NCBI RefSeq assembly: GCF_003061515.1
Contig: NZ_CP028924.1
Coordinates: 248,001 to 312,000, forward strand
Direction of reading: 5' to 3'
Length of the DNA: 64,000 bases
From: Colwellia sp. Arc7-D
Lineage (GTDB): Bacteria > Pseudomonadota > Gammaproteobacteria > Enterobacterales > Alteromonadaceae
The notes beneath the pieces are model-generated. The model searched no databases. It was given only the letters and a program-made list of their open reading frames with translations, and had not been told where the DNA came from. This document shows positions 19,056 to 28,381 of the stretch, piece by piece. The position numbers and the translations under genes are program-made. Positions within the stretch are counted from its first letter, which is position 1; the number at the start of each line of letters is the position of its first letter.

Positions 19056-19691
19056 TTAAAACCATGTTTCAGGTATTACAATAATATCGCCAGGTAATAC
19101 ATCAACGTTAGCCAATATTTCCCCATTTTTAATTAAGTCTTCAATAAATATGTCGTATTGCTTTTGTATGCCATTTTCTATTCGTACGAGTATTGCACCG
19201 TTACCATTGGCAAATTCGGTTAAGCCACCGACACGGATCATAACGTCTAATAATGTCATATGTTGAATATAATTTACCGATTGAGGCTGGGCTGCTTCAC
19301 CAATAATACGAATTTGCTCACTAAAAGGTCCAACAAAATTATTTACTGTTACCGTAACGACGGGCTCGCGTAAATATGTTCCTAGTATGGTTTCAATAGA
19401 GCGAGCAAGCTCTGTTGGTGTTTTCCCTGATACAGGTATGTCTTCTACCAGTGACGTGGTTATCATACCATCTGGGCGAACGACAAACGTGCCTGAAACT
19501 TCAGGGTTGCGCCAGACAAAAATATTAACGACATCGCCGGCACCAATTAAATATTTGTATGAGTCTACATCAACAGTATTTGACTGATGAAGCTTGGCAG
19601 TTGGTAATGTAGCTGAGCTGCACCCAGTTAAAATGTAACCAAGAGATAGAAATAGAATCGCTTTTAATGTATTAGTCATGCGTTTTTCCAT
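19056..19691 (-). CDS. XrtA-type EPS export lipoprotein (Wza-like)
   Basis: Polysaccharide export lipoprotein of 211 residues. The signal peptide ends in lipobox ILTGC (Cys-24), so the mature protein is lipid-anchored. It has the Poly_export domain (YLIGAGDVVNIFVWRNPEVSG) and one SLBB-like domain (IRIIGEAAQPQSVNYI). It is shorter than Wza and lacks the C-terminal membrane helix, so the barrel encoded at 14979-16601 may supply the outer-membrane channel. The start at 19691 is preceded by AAGG seven bases upstream; Met-5 is an alternative. It is the first gene of the five-gene operon, 228 bases from the divergent sugar transferase. Confidence 0.93.
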   Translation of the reverse strand: MEKRMTNTLKAILFLSLGYILTGCSSATLPTAKLHQSNTVDVDSYKYLIGAGDVVNIFVWRNPEVSGTFVVRPDGMITTSLVEDIPVSGKTPTELARSIETILGTYLREPVVTVTVNNFVGPFSEQIRIIGEAAQPQSVNYIQHMTLLDVMIRVGGLTEFANGNGAILVRIENGIQKQYDIFIEDLIKNGEILANVDVLPGDIIVIPETWF

Positions 19692-19919
19692 GGTTTTAAC
19701 CTTATTATTTACAACCGATTTTTATATAAGCTGATTGATTGTATTTGATTTTCACAATTGATGCACATTATTAATTTCTGTAATCGGATTGTAATTGTTG
19801 TATTTAAATTAGTCTATTGTTTACATTTAGCAGTGAATCAATTCTAATATACAGCTTAAAAAATAAAAACATCTATTACTGAACTATTTTTTCTCACTAG
19901 AAAGGAATTTTCTTACCTA
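19692..19919. promoter_or_regulatory. Divergent promoter region between EPS core operons
   Basis: 228 AT-rich bases between the start of the export lipoprotein (minus) and the start of the sugar transferase (plus). Both core EPS transcripts must begin here. Short related words CAATTG and GTAATTG occur, but no clear operator or -24/-12 sigma-54 site is visible in either direction. Confidence 0.5.
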
Positions 19920-21329
19920 ATGTCTAGCCCTAAATTTCGTGATTTATCTGCGGGTAGTAAGTCTTTAGTCTTAATCGAGTTTGTCTGCTTTGCTGGCGCA
20001 CTTTTGCTCAGCTTATACTTAAATAAAGTCTTTCAGTTTGTAGTACATGATACGCAAAGCATACCGATGAACATTTTATTTATACATTCTGTGGTTTTTG
20101 CTTTAGTAGTACAGTTATCATGCTTAGCCATGGGGCTTTATGACTCTAAATTAAGAGAAAACTTAAGAGGTGTCATTAGAAGGTTACTTGTTTCGATAGC
20201 GATAGGTTTTTTCATTGTTTCATTAGTTAACCCATTTTACGGTTCAGGATCTTTAGCCATTGAGTTACTTGCGGTTGCTTCATTAGCAAGCTTATTTTTG
20301 GTCTGTGGTGTTAGGTACTTTACATTACAAATAGATTTTTTTGGTTTTAACAAGCGTAATATTTTGGTACTAGGGGCAGGTGAAAGAGCCTCAATCATAG
20401 AAAAACGTATGCGTCGCGACGTTGATCGTCAAGGTTTTTTCATGCACGGTTTTGTGGTTATGAACGGTGATGCGGATCATGGCATTGTCAACGAAAATAG
20501 AATTAATTTAGACTGCTCGTTGGTAAATTACGCCCTTGAACATCAAATTGATGAAATCGTTGTTGCCAATGATGAGCGTCGAGAAAATTTGCCAGTTGAC
20601 GAACTTTTTGCCTGTAAAATTAGAGGTGTTGAAATAACCGAAATTCTCGACTTTATTGAGCGTGAAACAGGCCAGATTGCGGTTAACTTAATTTATCCGA
20701 GCTGGGTTATATATTCCAATGGTTTTGCTTCTGCTAATCATTTACGAAACACTCTCGATTGGATTTTTAACGCGGCTATGGGCTTCTTCTTATTTCTTGT
20801 TACATGGCCTGTAATGCTTATCACTGCATTGTTAATCAAGCTTGAAGATGGCATGAAAGCACCTATATTCTATTCGCAAGAGCGCGTAGGTTTGGATGGA
20901 CAAGCATTTAATATTGTTAAATTTAGAAGCATGCGAATCGATGCAGAGAAAAATGGCGCGCAAATGGCGGCCAAAGATGATGATAGAACAACACGTATTG
21001 GTAAAGCTATTCGTAAATATCGCATTGACGAATTGCCACAAATTTATAATGTAATGGTTGGAGATATGGGGTTTGTTGGGCCTCGCCCAGAGCGCCCTCA
21101 ATTCGTTCAACAGCTAATTAAAAACATTCCATATTATAATGAGCGTCATAATGTTAAACCTGGTTTAACCGGTTGGGCACAACTTAAATACCCTTACGGT
21201 GCAACAGAAAAAGACTCTTTAGAAAAACTTAAATACGATTTGTACTACATTAAACATCGCAGTTTTATGTTGGATTTACTTATATTAATAAGAACCGTAG
21301 AAATAGTGTTGTTTGGCAAAGGAAGGTAA
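19920..21329 (+). CDS. XrtA-type initiating sugar transferase (undecaprenyl-phosphate glycosyltransferase)
   Basis: Initiates the lipid-linked EPS repeat by transferring a sugar-1-phosphate to undecaprenyl phosphate. It has 469 residues and resembles the TIGR03013 family of XrtA loci. Four or five N-terminal TM segments precede a Rossmann-like domain (ILVLGAGERASIIEKRM). A membrane helix (about 280-300) leads into the Bac_transf catalytic domain, with PIFYSQERVG, KFRSMR, RIDELPQ and VGPRPERPQFV all intact. It is transcribed away from the five-gene export operon and followed by ~140 non-coding bases. Confidence 0.94.
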   Translation: MSSPKFRDLSAGSKSLVLIEFVCFAGALLLSLYLNKVFQFVVHDTQSIPMNILFIHSVVFALVVQLSCLAMGLYDSKLRENLRGVIRRLLVSIAIGFFIVSLVNPFYGSGSLAIELLAVASLASLFLVCGVRYFTLQIDFFGFNKRNILVLGAGERASIIEKRMRRDVDRQGFFMHGFVVMNGDADHGIVNENRINLDCSLVNYALEHQIDEIVVANDERRENLPVDELFACKIRGVEITEILDFIERETGQIAVNLIYPSWVIYSNGFASANHLRNTLDWIFNAAMGFFLFLVTWPVMLITALLIKLEDGMKAPIFYSQERVGLDGQAFNIVKFRSMRIDAEKNGAQMAAKDDDRTTRIGKAIRKYRIDELPQIYNVMVGDMGFVGPRPERPQFVQQLIKNIPYYNERHNVKPGLTGWAQLKYPYGATEKDSLEKLKYDLYYIKHRSFMLDLLILIRTVEIVLFGKGR

Positions 21330-21471
21330 TATAGGCTACCAATCATCTGTGATGTGAAGATATTTCTTTTAATTGAGATCTTAACGTTGATGGTTGGTAA
21401 CTCAAATCTGAAAGTTCATTCTTGATAGCTAACAGTTGAAGTCAGACAGCTAAAATACAATAGTTTTAAAA

Positions 21472-22458
21472 CTAAAGTGTAGGAGCATTAAGACATAACT
21501 CCATAAATCTAATCTCATCAAATGGTTCAGAAATAGAAAACCTTCCTAATTGAAACTTGTTGGTGCTTACTTGTTGGTTGATAAAGTAACGAAAAGAGAA
21601 GGCAAGTTGATAACCTTGGCTTTCTATTTCGTCAAACATGTATTTGTTATATGTTGACGCATTACCAACAGGGTAAGAAATGGAAAGTACTTTGCTAGTT
21701 AGTTTTTCTTCTAACAACATTTTTGCGTGATATAATTCATGTGACAGTTCTTTTGCACTTAAGCTAGAAAATATCCGATGAGAATGCGAATGTGCGCCAA
21801 TAGTCATACCGGCAGAGTCCATTTCGACTATATTATCCCAGCTCAAAAATTCACTTACATAGTCTGATAGTATTAAGCCCGTTTTCTCACGCAATTCTAC
21901 TAACTGCGCCTCTATAGGTGTCGATGTCGATTTAAATTGACTCAACACTTCTTGAATACTTTTGTTAATCGTTTTTGCTGATAATACGATCGTTTTATTC
22001 CACGAAGATAATCTAAGCTCATTTAAGTTAGACTGTCTTATATGCCAAGATATTTCATCCCACCATGGTATTACTTTTGATTCTATCAACCCTGTAGCGA
22101 CAAAGAAAGTTGCCGGAATATTCATAGTACTTAAAATAGGAAAAGCCAATTCGTAGTTATCTAAGTAACCATCATCAAAGGTTATATAGGCGAATTTTTT
22201 GTTAATTACTTGGCCATTATTTGCTAATTCAATAAAGTGCTTTTGATCGATAATCTCAAAATTATGTTTGATAAAATGAAGATGTTTTTCTAAGTCGTCA
22301 GCATTACATGAAAATACATTAGGATCGTACTTGCATTTTTCAGCGTCACCTATGCGGTGAAAATTAAAGCAATATATGCCATTTTTACGGTAATGCCATA
22401 ATGTTTTCGTCATGCCTAGATGACGAAATAATCTGGTTTTAACTTTCTTAAGTAGCAT
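21472..22458 (-). CDS. Polysaccharide deacetylase (NodB-like)
   Basis: 328-residue carbohydrate esterase family 4-type enzyme. It carries the first metal motif TFDDGY (93-98, Asp-95/96) and a histidine cluster GAHSHSH (221-227), so the catalytic metal site looks complete. No clear signal peptide is present, so it may act on lipid-linked intermediates on the cytoplasmic side or be exported by another route. It is the last gene of the eight-gene operon 29711 to 21472, 3 bases after the preceding gene. Deacetylases are regular members of XrtA EPS clusters. Confidence 0.88.
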   Translation of the reverse strand: MLLKKVKTRLFRHLGMTKTLWHYRKNGIYCFNFHRIGDAEKCKYDPNVFSCNADDLEKHLHFIKHNFEIIDQKHFIELANNGQVINKKFAYITFDDGYLDNYELAFPILSTMNIPATFFVATGLIESKVIPWWDEISWHIRQSNLNELRLSSWNKTIVLSAKTINKSIQEVLSQFKSTSTPIEAQLVELREKTGLILSDYVSEFLSWDNIVEMDSAGMTIGAHSHSHRIFSSLSAKELSHELYHAKMLLEEKLTSKVLSISYPVGNASTYNKYMFDEIESQGYQLAFSFRYFINQQVSTNKFQLGRFSISEPFDEIRFMELCLNAPTL

Positions 22459-22461
22459 GAG

Positions 22462-23649
22462 CTATTTCGCAATAAAACTAGGTTTTGGTAAAATATAATC
22501 ACGATATTGGTGAGGAGAGCCAATCTCATTGGCTTCAGCTGCTTTAATCATATTGAACATTTCCCTACTATTAACGTAATGCAATTGGTGACGTTCACCA
22601 TCGTTATATTTAGCCTCTAAATAAGAAAACATATCATCGACAGGCTTCCCTAATAGAACGTCCATATCCCTTTCCTGTGTGCCATGGGTATGAACTTTAA
22701 TGAATACCCAATCAGGTTTACCTTTAACATGAACATTGGCTTCTACCCATAAATCAACACGCTTTTCAGTAGGTTCCATACCCTTTCGAATATCAGAGTT
22801 TTCAATTTGTGGGAAAACTCCTTTTTTTAATTTTTTCCAATTAAGCATTAATGGTCCATTAACGATCATAAGATCACCCCATGGACTTCCACCAACTTTT
22901 ACATCAACACCTGTATTATGAGATTTAGGTTTAAGCGCATCATCTTTTGCGTAATATATGCTGTTAATTGTTTTTGGTTGCGTACCATGTGGAGCCGACG
23001 GGTAAGTAAAGTCTGCGTAACAACCGGTTTCTTTTAAAACAATAAGTTCGTCGTTCACACCACAAAGTTTACCGTCATGACCTGAGTTATCTAAGGTCCA
23101 ATTACCATGAATAAAGCCATACATTAATTGACCTGTGTCTGGGTGGTGTGACAAAGCGCCATGATCATTATGTAAAACATGACAAAACTGAGTAATAGAA
23201 GCTCTTAAGTTTTCAGACGTATCATTATCATGATGTAAGTGAACTTCTATTTCACCGAAACCTTCACGGCATAATTTAGCTATTTTATCTAAATGCTCAA
23301 CACGATACTCTTCCTCTGGATAGAAAAATGTATGTTGTGGATGTATACCATTCGCGTCAACGTGCTTACTTGCCATTGCAGGGTACTCAGCGCACCAACG
23401 GTCCACACGGCTACGTTCTATATCAATACTATTCGGCTTGCCCCATTGTGGCTCGTAATGGTCGACAAAAGAGAAGATTATATGTTTTGTATTTGCATCA
23501 TCGTGCAAAGACTTACTCATTTGCTGCTTAATATATTGTGGCAACCACTCTTGCATGTTTTTCTTTTTTAAAATAAGAAAAAATAGGTATGAAGCTAATA
23601 TAAAGAAAAATAAAAATAAAATGATCACTAGCGAGTTGTCCTTTGCCAA
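22462..23649 (-). CDS. Membrane-anchored protein of unknown function, deacetylase-like features
   Basis: A 395-residue protein with one N-terminal TM (about 7-28), so it is probably anchored with its bulk in the periplasm. I do not recognise the family with certainty. It has FSFVDHYEP, a metal-site-like FGEIEVHLHHDNDT, YGFIHGNWTLDNSG and VHTHGTQERD, all rich in His/Asp. That pattern resembles metal-dependent carbohydrate esterases, and it lies between a glycosyltransferase and a NodB-type deacetylase. Its start overlaps the upstream glycosyltransferase gene by 22 bases. Function proposed: removal or transfer of a substituent on the EPS; unproven. Confidence 0.8.
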   Translation of the reverse strand: MAKDNSLVIILFLFFFILASYLFFLILKKKNMQEWLPQYIKQQMSKSLHDDANTKHIIFSFVDHYEPQWGKPNSIDIERSRVDRWCAEYPAMASKHVDANGIHPQHTFFYPEEEYRVEHLDKIAKLCREGFGEIEVHLHHDNDTSENLRASITQFCHVLHNDHGALSHHPDTGQLMYGFIHGNWTLDNSGHDGKLCGVNDELIVLKETGCYADFTYPSAPHGTQPKTINSIYYAKDDALKPKSHNTGVDVKVGGSPWGDLMIVNGPLMLNWKKLKKGVFPQIENSDIRKGMEPTEKRVDLWVEANVHVKGKPDWVFIKVHTHGTQERDMDVLLGKPVDDMFSYLEAKYNDGERHQLHYVNSREMFNMIKAAEANEIGSPHQYRDYILPKPSFIAK

Positions 23650-24800
23650 GTTCCTTGCACGTTGGAACTAAAATATTTAATAAAGCCGCGCATTAATGCC
23701 AGGTTCATTGCTACAAAAAATGCTAAAAGTGCTATTAGCGTTGATGTTTTCTTACCCTTTGCTTGTTGTTTTATGCCATAAAAAGCCAAAGTATAAAATA
23801 TTAATTGCGCCGCCAAGACTATTTGATAAAAAATATTATCGAGTAACATAACATTGGCAACTAAGGCTATCAACATTAAGTGTGGCACAAACCAGCGGCA
23901 TACTTTATGGCTAAAATAAGCGACAAAACGCCAACCTAATAAAGGATTTAAGGCCCAATACATCTTGAAAAAAGCTTGATAGTTACCTAAACCAATACGT
24001 ACTCTTCTGCCTTCTTCCTCGGTAAGGTTAGGCGCTATTTCTTCAATGGCAATAGCTTCAGGGTCATAAACTAAACGAAAGCCTTGCTTAGCAACATTCA
24101 TCGCTATTTGAAAGTCATCAACGATAGTATTAGCAGGTAAAGGAATAAAAAGTGATTTTCTAATGGCATAAATAGCACCATTGGCACCTTGCAGTGCGTT
24201 CATTCTAGATTCGTGAAATTTTAGAATTTGTTCGTAACGCCAATATACATTGTCTTTATTGTCGCCTGTGTCACCATCAACTAAATGAAGTTCCCCACAT
24301 ACCGCGCCAATTTTTTCATTGTTAAAGTGGCGAGTTAATTGCTGAATAGTATCCGCTTGAAAATGTGTATTAGCGTCAGAAAATATGATGATATCGTCAG
24401 ATGTTTTTTCAACTAAATCGTTTAAAACACTCATCTTTCCACGATTTTCTGTAAATATATGTATTTGCAGTTTTTCGCTATCAAATTCCGACAATATTTC
24501 GGCGGTTTTATCACGACTACCATCTGAACCAATTAATAACGTTAACTTTTCTTTTGGATAATCTAGGCTTAATAAGTTTTCTACTCGCGCTTTTATGCAA
24601 GACTCTTCATTATAAGCAGCAATAATAATAGAAACCGAAGGATAATTTTCAATGTCTATTGTTCGTCGTTGGCGCTTTCTCCACAAATATTTAGTGTCGC
24701 TAAAAGCTTGAGTAATGCCACTAAAAGTAAATAATATTAATGGATAGATAAAATAACTGTAAATAATTATAGCGATGCAAACCCAAAATAACGTTTCCAT
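23628..24800 (-). CDS. Membrane glycosyltransferase family 2
   Basis: 390-residue processive-type GT2. An N-terminal TM (2-22) is followed by the GT-A domain with VSIIIAAYNEESCIKARV, GSDGSRDKT and the metal-binding FSDANTHF, then IVDDF and a RRVRIGLGNYQ segment in the place of the QxxRW motif. Three or four TM helices close the C terminus. It probably extends the EPS repeat at the inner membrane. The start codon shares one base with the stop of the acetyltransferase upstream (TAATG), so the two are co-translated. Confidence 0.9.
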   Translation of the reverse strand: METLFWVCIAIIIYSYFIYPLILFTFSGITQAFSDTKYLWRKRQRRTIDIENYPSVSIIIAAYNEESCIKARVENLLSLDYPKEKLTLLIGSDGSRDKTAEILSEFDSEKLQIHIFTENRGKMSVLNDLVEKTSDDIIIFSDANTHFQADTIQQLTRHFNNEKIGAVCGELHLVDGDTGDNKDNVYWRYEQILKFHESRMNALQGANGAIYAIRKSLFIPLPANTIVDDFQIAMNVAKQGFRLVYDPEAIAIEEIAPNLTEEEGRRVRIGLGNYQAFFKMYWALNPLLGWRFVAYFSHKVCRWFVPHLMLIALVANVMLLDNIFYQIVLAAQLIFYTLAFYGIKQQAKGKKTSTLIALLAFFVAMNLALMRGFIKYFSSNVQGTWQRTTR

Positions 24801-25324
24801 TAATTGTTTGCTCCGTTAGTTTTTTTTACATATGCCTTGGCGGGTATTCCCAGCATCGTTGCACCTTTATCTGCATTTTTAGTTAGAACAGCATTCGCAC
24901 CGATTTTTACGTCGTCCTCAACTGTTAACAAACCAATAATCTTCGCGCCTGCACCAACAAAGATATTATTTTTTAAAACGGGAGACTGCCCCTTTTCATC
25001 ACCGATAACCACGCCACTTTCTAAAGTAATATTATTGCCACCTACCACTTTAGAATTAATAACGATACCAACTGGGTGCATAATAACGAAGCCAGAGGCG
25101 AAATTAGCACCACTGCCAATAACACAACCATTTATAAATTTATTAGCCCATTGGAAAAAGTAAGCCAATAAACCAAGTCTATGCGTGGCACACCAACGCA
25201 TACATCTATACAAAACATTAGCGCTTGTACCGTCAGCCATCCAAATTCTCAGCATACTGACATCTGCACCATCTTGGGCAAAAATTTGTTGTTTTCTTTT
25301 TAAGTCGGCCTTTAAATCGCGCAT
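24800..25324 (-). CDS. Serine-acetyltransferase-like hexapeptide transferase
   Basis: 174-residue left-handed beta-helix acyltransferase. The C-terminal hexapeptide repeats run from about residue 65 (IGSGANFASGFVIMHPVGIVI) to GIPAKAYVKK. It resembles CysE-type acetyltransferases, but in an EPS operon it more likely O- or N-acetylates a sugar. It starts 1 base after the glycosyltransferase upstream and overlaps the next gene by one base. Acceptor unknown. Confidence 0.87.
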   Translation of the reverse strand: MRDLKADLKRKQQIFAQDGADVSMLRIWMADGTSANVLYRCMRWCATHRLGLLAYFFQWANKFINGCVIGSGANFASGFVIMHPVGIVINSKVVGGNNITLESGVVIGDEKGQSPVLKNNIFVGAGAKIIGLLTVEDDVKIGANAVLTKNADKGATMLGIPAKAYVKKTNGANN

Positions 25325-25325
25325 T

Positions 25326-26519
25326 TTAATTTATATCTCGTTGAACGAGCGATAATAACTGCTCAGCGTTATGCTTCCATTGACGTTCTCTTTCTATATA
25401 GTCACGAGCATTTATGCTAACGGTTTTATGCGCATTTCTATCATTAACAATTTCAAAAACTTTATCTATACAGGCTTGTCGATCGCCTGCTGGAAACAAC
25501 CAACTTGTTTTATTGTCTTGAACAACCTCAGCGATAGGCCCAAAATCTGGCGCTATCATGCCTTTGCCCATGGCCATAAATTCAAATAATTTCATCGGTG
25601 AGCCATAATCATTTGAATCAGGTAAAATACCTAAATCCATGGCTGATAAAAATGATGAAACTTCATGATGTGGAACTTTACCAGGTAATATAACCTGTGA
25701 TTCTACACCCGCTTCAATAACTCTATTTTTAATTCCATCAAAAGCAACACCGTCACCAACCAGTAATAAAACCAGATCAGGAGTTTGTTTTAATTTTTCA
25801 CAAACTAAATCGACAAACCAGTCAATCCCATGCCAATGAACAAATGCCCCGACATAACCAAGAACTATTTTATCTTCAATACCTAACTTACTTCTTAATG
25901 CTGAACCTTCAGACTCATTAATAATAAATTTATCTAAATCAGCACCATTGGGTGACACAACAGAATTGGCAATTTCACCATAGGCTTGCTCTGCCACTTC
26001 CTTAAAACGTGTTGAAATAAAAACTAGGCCTGTCGCATTTTTAAAAATCCAAGCTTCTATTTTTGCAGCAAGTTTTTTAAAAGTTAACGAACGAACCCGC
26101 TGAACTTGGCAAGAGTCATTAATTTCTAGCACTATGGGTAAATTATGACGTTTTGCCCACCAAACGCTAGAAAACATAAATAACGAATAACGTTCGTAAA
26201 TAAGGGTTATATTTTTTTCTTTTACGGTTTTTCGTAAGCGTATTACCGCGATTAAATTGAACGCAAGCTCAAAAAGCTCGAATACAAACTCGGGTACATG
26301 TTTTGTAAGATCGGAAAGTATAGAAAAGCTGCTTTTCTTTGTTGGTGCTTGCTTAACTTGTTCAGTCGCTGTATTTGTTTCTTCCGCTTCAGGCTCTGCA
26401 CCAGGTAGTGAAAGAATATCAACGTTATTGTTTAACTGTCTTAAGCCTTTAACAACTCCGCGAATATGTACACCTTCTGCACCTCTACCGCGAGTTCTAT
26501 GATGAAATAGTATATTCAC
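25326..26519 (-). CDS. Glycosyltransferase family 4
   Basis: 397-residue GT-B enzyme. The N-terminal domain begins NILFHHRTRGRGAEGVHIRG. The C-terminal nucleotide-sugar domain has KIVLGYVGAFVHWHG, LLLVGDGVAFDGI and the ESPKL-like GSPMKLFEFMAMGKGMIAP near residue 300. The start is GTG and shares its first G with the upstream stop codon (TAGTG), showing tight coupling to the deacetylase gene. Donor and acceptor sugars are not predictable. Confidence 0.9.
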   Translation of the reverse strand: MNILFHHRTRGRGAEGVHIRGVVKGLRQLNNNVDILSLPGAEPEAEETNTATEQVKQAPTKKSSFSILSDLTKHVPEFVFELFELAFNLIAVIRLRKTVKEKNITLIYERYSLFMFSSVWWAKRHNLPIVLEINDSCQVQRVRSLTFKKLAAKIEAWIFKNATGLVFISTRFKEVAEQAYGEIANSVVSPNGADLDKFIINESEGSALRSKLGIEDKIVLGYVGAFVHWHGIDWFVDLVCEKLKQTPDLVLLLVGDGVAFDGIKNRVIEAGVESQVILPGKVPHHEVSSFLSAMDLGILPDSNDYGSPMKLFEFMAMGKGMIAPDFGPIAEVVQDNKTSWLFPAGDRQACIDKVFEIVNDRNAHKTVSINARDYIERERQWKHNAEQLLSLVQRDIN

Positions 26520-27157
26520 TATTGTTTGTTCTCCAGTGCGCTAAAGCTATAACCTTGTGCAAGCCATTGTGGAATTAATACATCAAGTGCATCAATACAG
26601 CGCTCATGGTCGTCATGAAATAAAATTATATCACCAGACTTAACCGGTTGTTCTAAAAAACGATCTGCAATTTTATTTGCAGGCTCTTTTAAAAAGTCCA
26701 TAGAGTCTCGGCTCCAATGTACGGCGGTTATTTTTTTTAGTAGCAGTGCAAATATTAAATGCATATCCCAACGGCCTTGAGGTGCTCTAAATAATGTACA
26801 AGATTCACCCGTAATTTGTTTGATAATTAAATTGGTTTTTTCAACTTCTATCATTTTTTCAGCATGTGAAATTTTATGAAATTCTGGATGACTATACGAG
26901 TGGTTTGCAAGGGTGTGCGCGCGTTTATGTATCTCGTGAAGTAAATCAGGATTTTTTTCTGCGCGACTACCTAGAATAAAAAATGTCACTTTAACTTGAT
27001 ATTTATCGAGTAAATCAAGCAGTCGCTCAACAACACCTGGAACAGGTCCGTCATCAAAAGTTAAATACAATGTCTTTTCTTTTTGAGTTTTGCTCAACAA
27101 AAATAAACGGTCGGGCAAGATAATAGCCCTGAGAAGATATTTTAATTTAAGCAGCAT
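26519..27157 (-). CDS. Polysaccharide deacetylase (NodB domain only)
   Basis: A compact 212-residue NodB deacetylase. YLTFDDGP (Asp-35/36) and NHSYSHP (His-86, His-90) give the metal triad, with further motifs RAPQGRWD and ILFHDDH. The length covers just the catalytic domain; the first ~20 residues are mildly hydrophobic but not a clear signal. It is the second deacetylase of the operon, so the EPS probably contains N-acetyl or O-acetyl groups removed during or after assembly. Confidence 0.92.
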   Translation of the reverse strand: MLLKLKYLLRAIILPDRLFLLSKTQKEKTLYLTFDDGPVPGVVERLLDLLDKYQVKVTFFILGSRAEKNPDLLHEIHKRAHTLANHSYSHPEFHKISHAEKMIEVEKTNLIIKQITGESCTLFRAPQGRWDMHLIFALLLKKITAVHWSRDSMDFLKEPANKIADRFLEQPVKSGDIILFHDDHERCIDALDVLIPQWLAQGYSFSALENKQ

Positions 27158-27235
27158 TCAAATAGAGTTCCGTTATTTAAAATTTAGATAAAATTACATT
27201 GTAACAGTAACAAGTAATAATCATACCTTTGAATG

Positions 27236-28381
27236 TTAACATTGATTAATACTCATTAACATTTTAAGCAGTTGACGTTTATTGTTTTGCCATGAGAACT
27301 GTTGGCTATGCAGTTGTATATTAGACTTATTCCATGTGGTTGATAATATATAATCCAAACCTTCAGATACTGCCGAATAACTTTTTGCTTCTATTATTTT
27401 GCCACAAACCTCTTCATTTACAACTTCAGGAATACCACCAACATTTGTTACTAAAACAGGAGTGCCACAAGCCATTGCTTCAAGTACAACATTTGGTACA
27501 CCTTCGTTATAACTCGGTAAGGCTAGTATACGAGCTTGGCTAATAAGTTTAGGTAATTGGTTATGATCAACACCACCTAATAAAACAACTTTGTCACTAA
27601 TAGCTAAATCTTTTGCTTGGTTTGTAAGTTCGCTGCGTAAATTACCTGGCCCAGCATATAACAATTTAAGCGTTGGGTATTTTTTACTAATTGCAGCAAA
27701 TCCCTTAATTAATTCAATGACACCTTTCTCTTTCTTTAAATTGCCAACATATAAAATATAATCGTCGGATTGTTTGTTCGCTATAGCATGCTGAAATTGA
27801 AATTTTTGGTGATCAACGCCGTTGTAAATAACACGAATTTTTTCTTTATCTATCCCCATCGTTATCATCTCATCAGCAAGAGCTTGTGAAACAGACAAAA
27901 TGCCTAAAGCGCTTTTACTCGCCTTAACAATTTGCTTAGCGCGGGCAGGAATTTTTCCATGCAAGTTAATGTCACTACCGTGAACTTTAAAATAGAAGTC
28001 AGCGCTAAATAACTTACTAATCCAACTAGCAGCTACAGCTTCTGGAAAAGCCCAGCTTGCGAGTATTTTTTTAGGTTTTTTACGTACTAACCATAAGCCA
28101 GAGTGCAAAATGATCGAGATAAACATCATCGCGCTATAAAATCGGCGACCAAATTTTGGCAGATAAAAATAAGGTACGTATCGTAAGCTTTCTGTTTGTT
28201 TAAACTCTTTTCTATGTGAAAACCAATCTGGAAAAGCTACTGGCACCAAAACACTTTTGTTAAAGTCATCATCGAGTTGTGCAAACTGCTGACGGTTAAA
28301 TGTTGCTCGGTTAGGCTCCCAGGGTGACGGATACAAATTAGTTAATATAACTAAAGATGGTTTGTCTTCGTTAAACTTCAC
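27236..28381 (-). CDS. Glycosyltransferase family 4
   Basis: 381-residue GT-B enzyme. The N-terminal part has LTNLYPSPWEPNRATFNRQQF, typical of EPS GT4 proteins. The C-terminal part has ILYVGNLKKEKGVIELI, LLYAGPGNLR and the catalytic-region SYNEGVPNVVLEAMACGTPV. Its start overlaps the CapK-like gene upstream by 11 bases. The 78-bp gap to the deacetylase downstream is the largest inside this operon. Confidence 0.91.
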   Translation of the reverse strand: MKFNEDKPSLVILTNLYPSPWEPNRATFNRQQFAQLDDDFNKSVLVPVAFPDWFSHRKEFKQTESLRYVPYFYLPKFGRRFYSAMMFISIILHSGLWLVRKKPKKILASWAFPEAVAASWISKLFSADFYFKVHGSDINLHGKIPARAKQIVKASKSALGILSVSQALADEMITMGIDKEKIRVIYNGVDHQKFQFQHAIANKQSDDYILYVGNLKKEKGVIELIKGFAAISKKYPTLKLLYAGPGNLRSELTNQAKDLAISDKVVLLGGVDHNQLPKLISQARILALPSYNEGVPNVVLEAMACGTPVLVTNVGGIPEVVNEEVCGKIIEAKSYSAVSEGLDYILSTTWNKSNIQLHSQQFSWQNNKRQLLKMLMSINQC

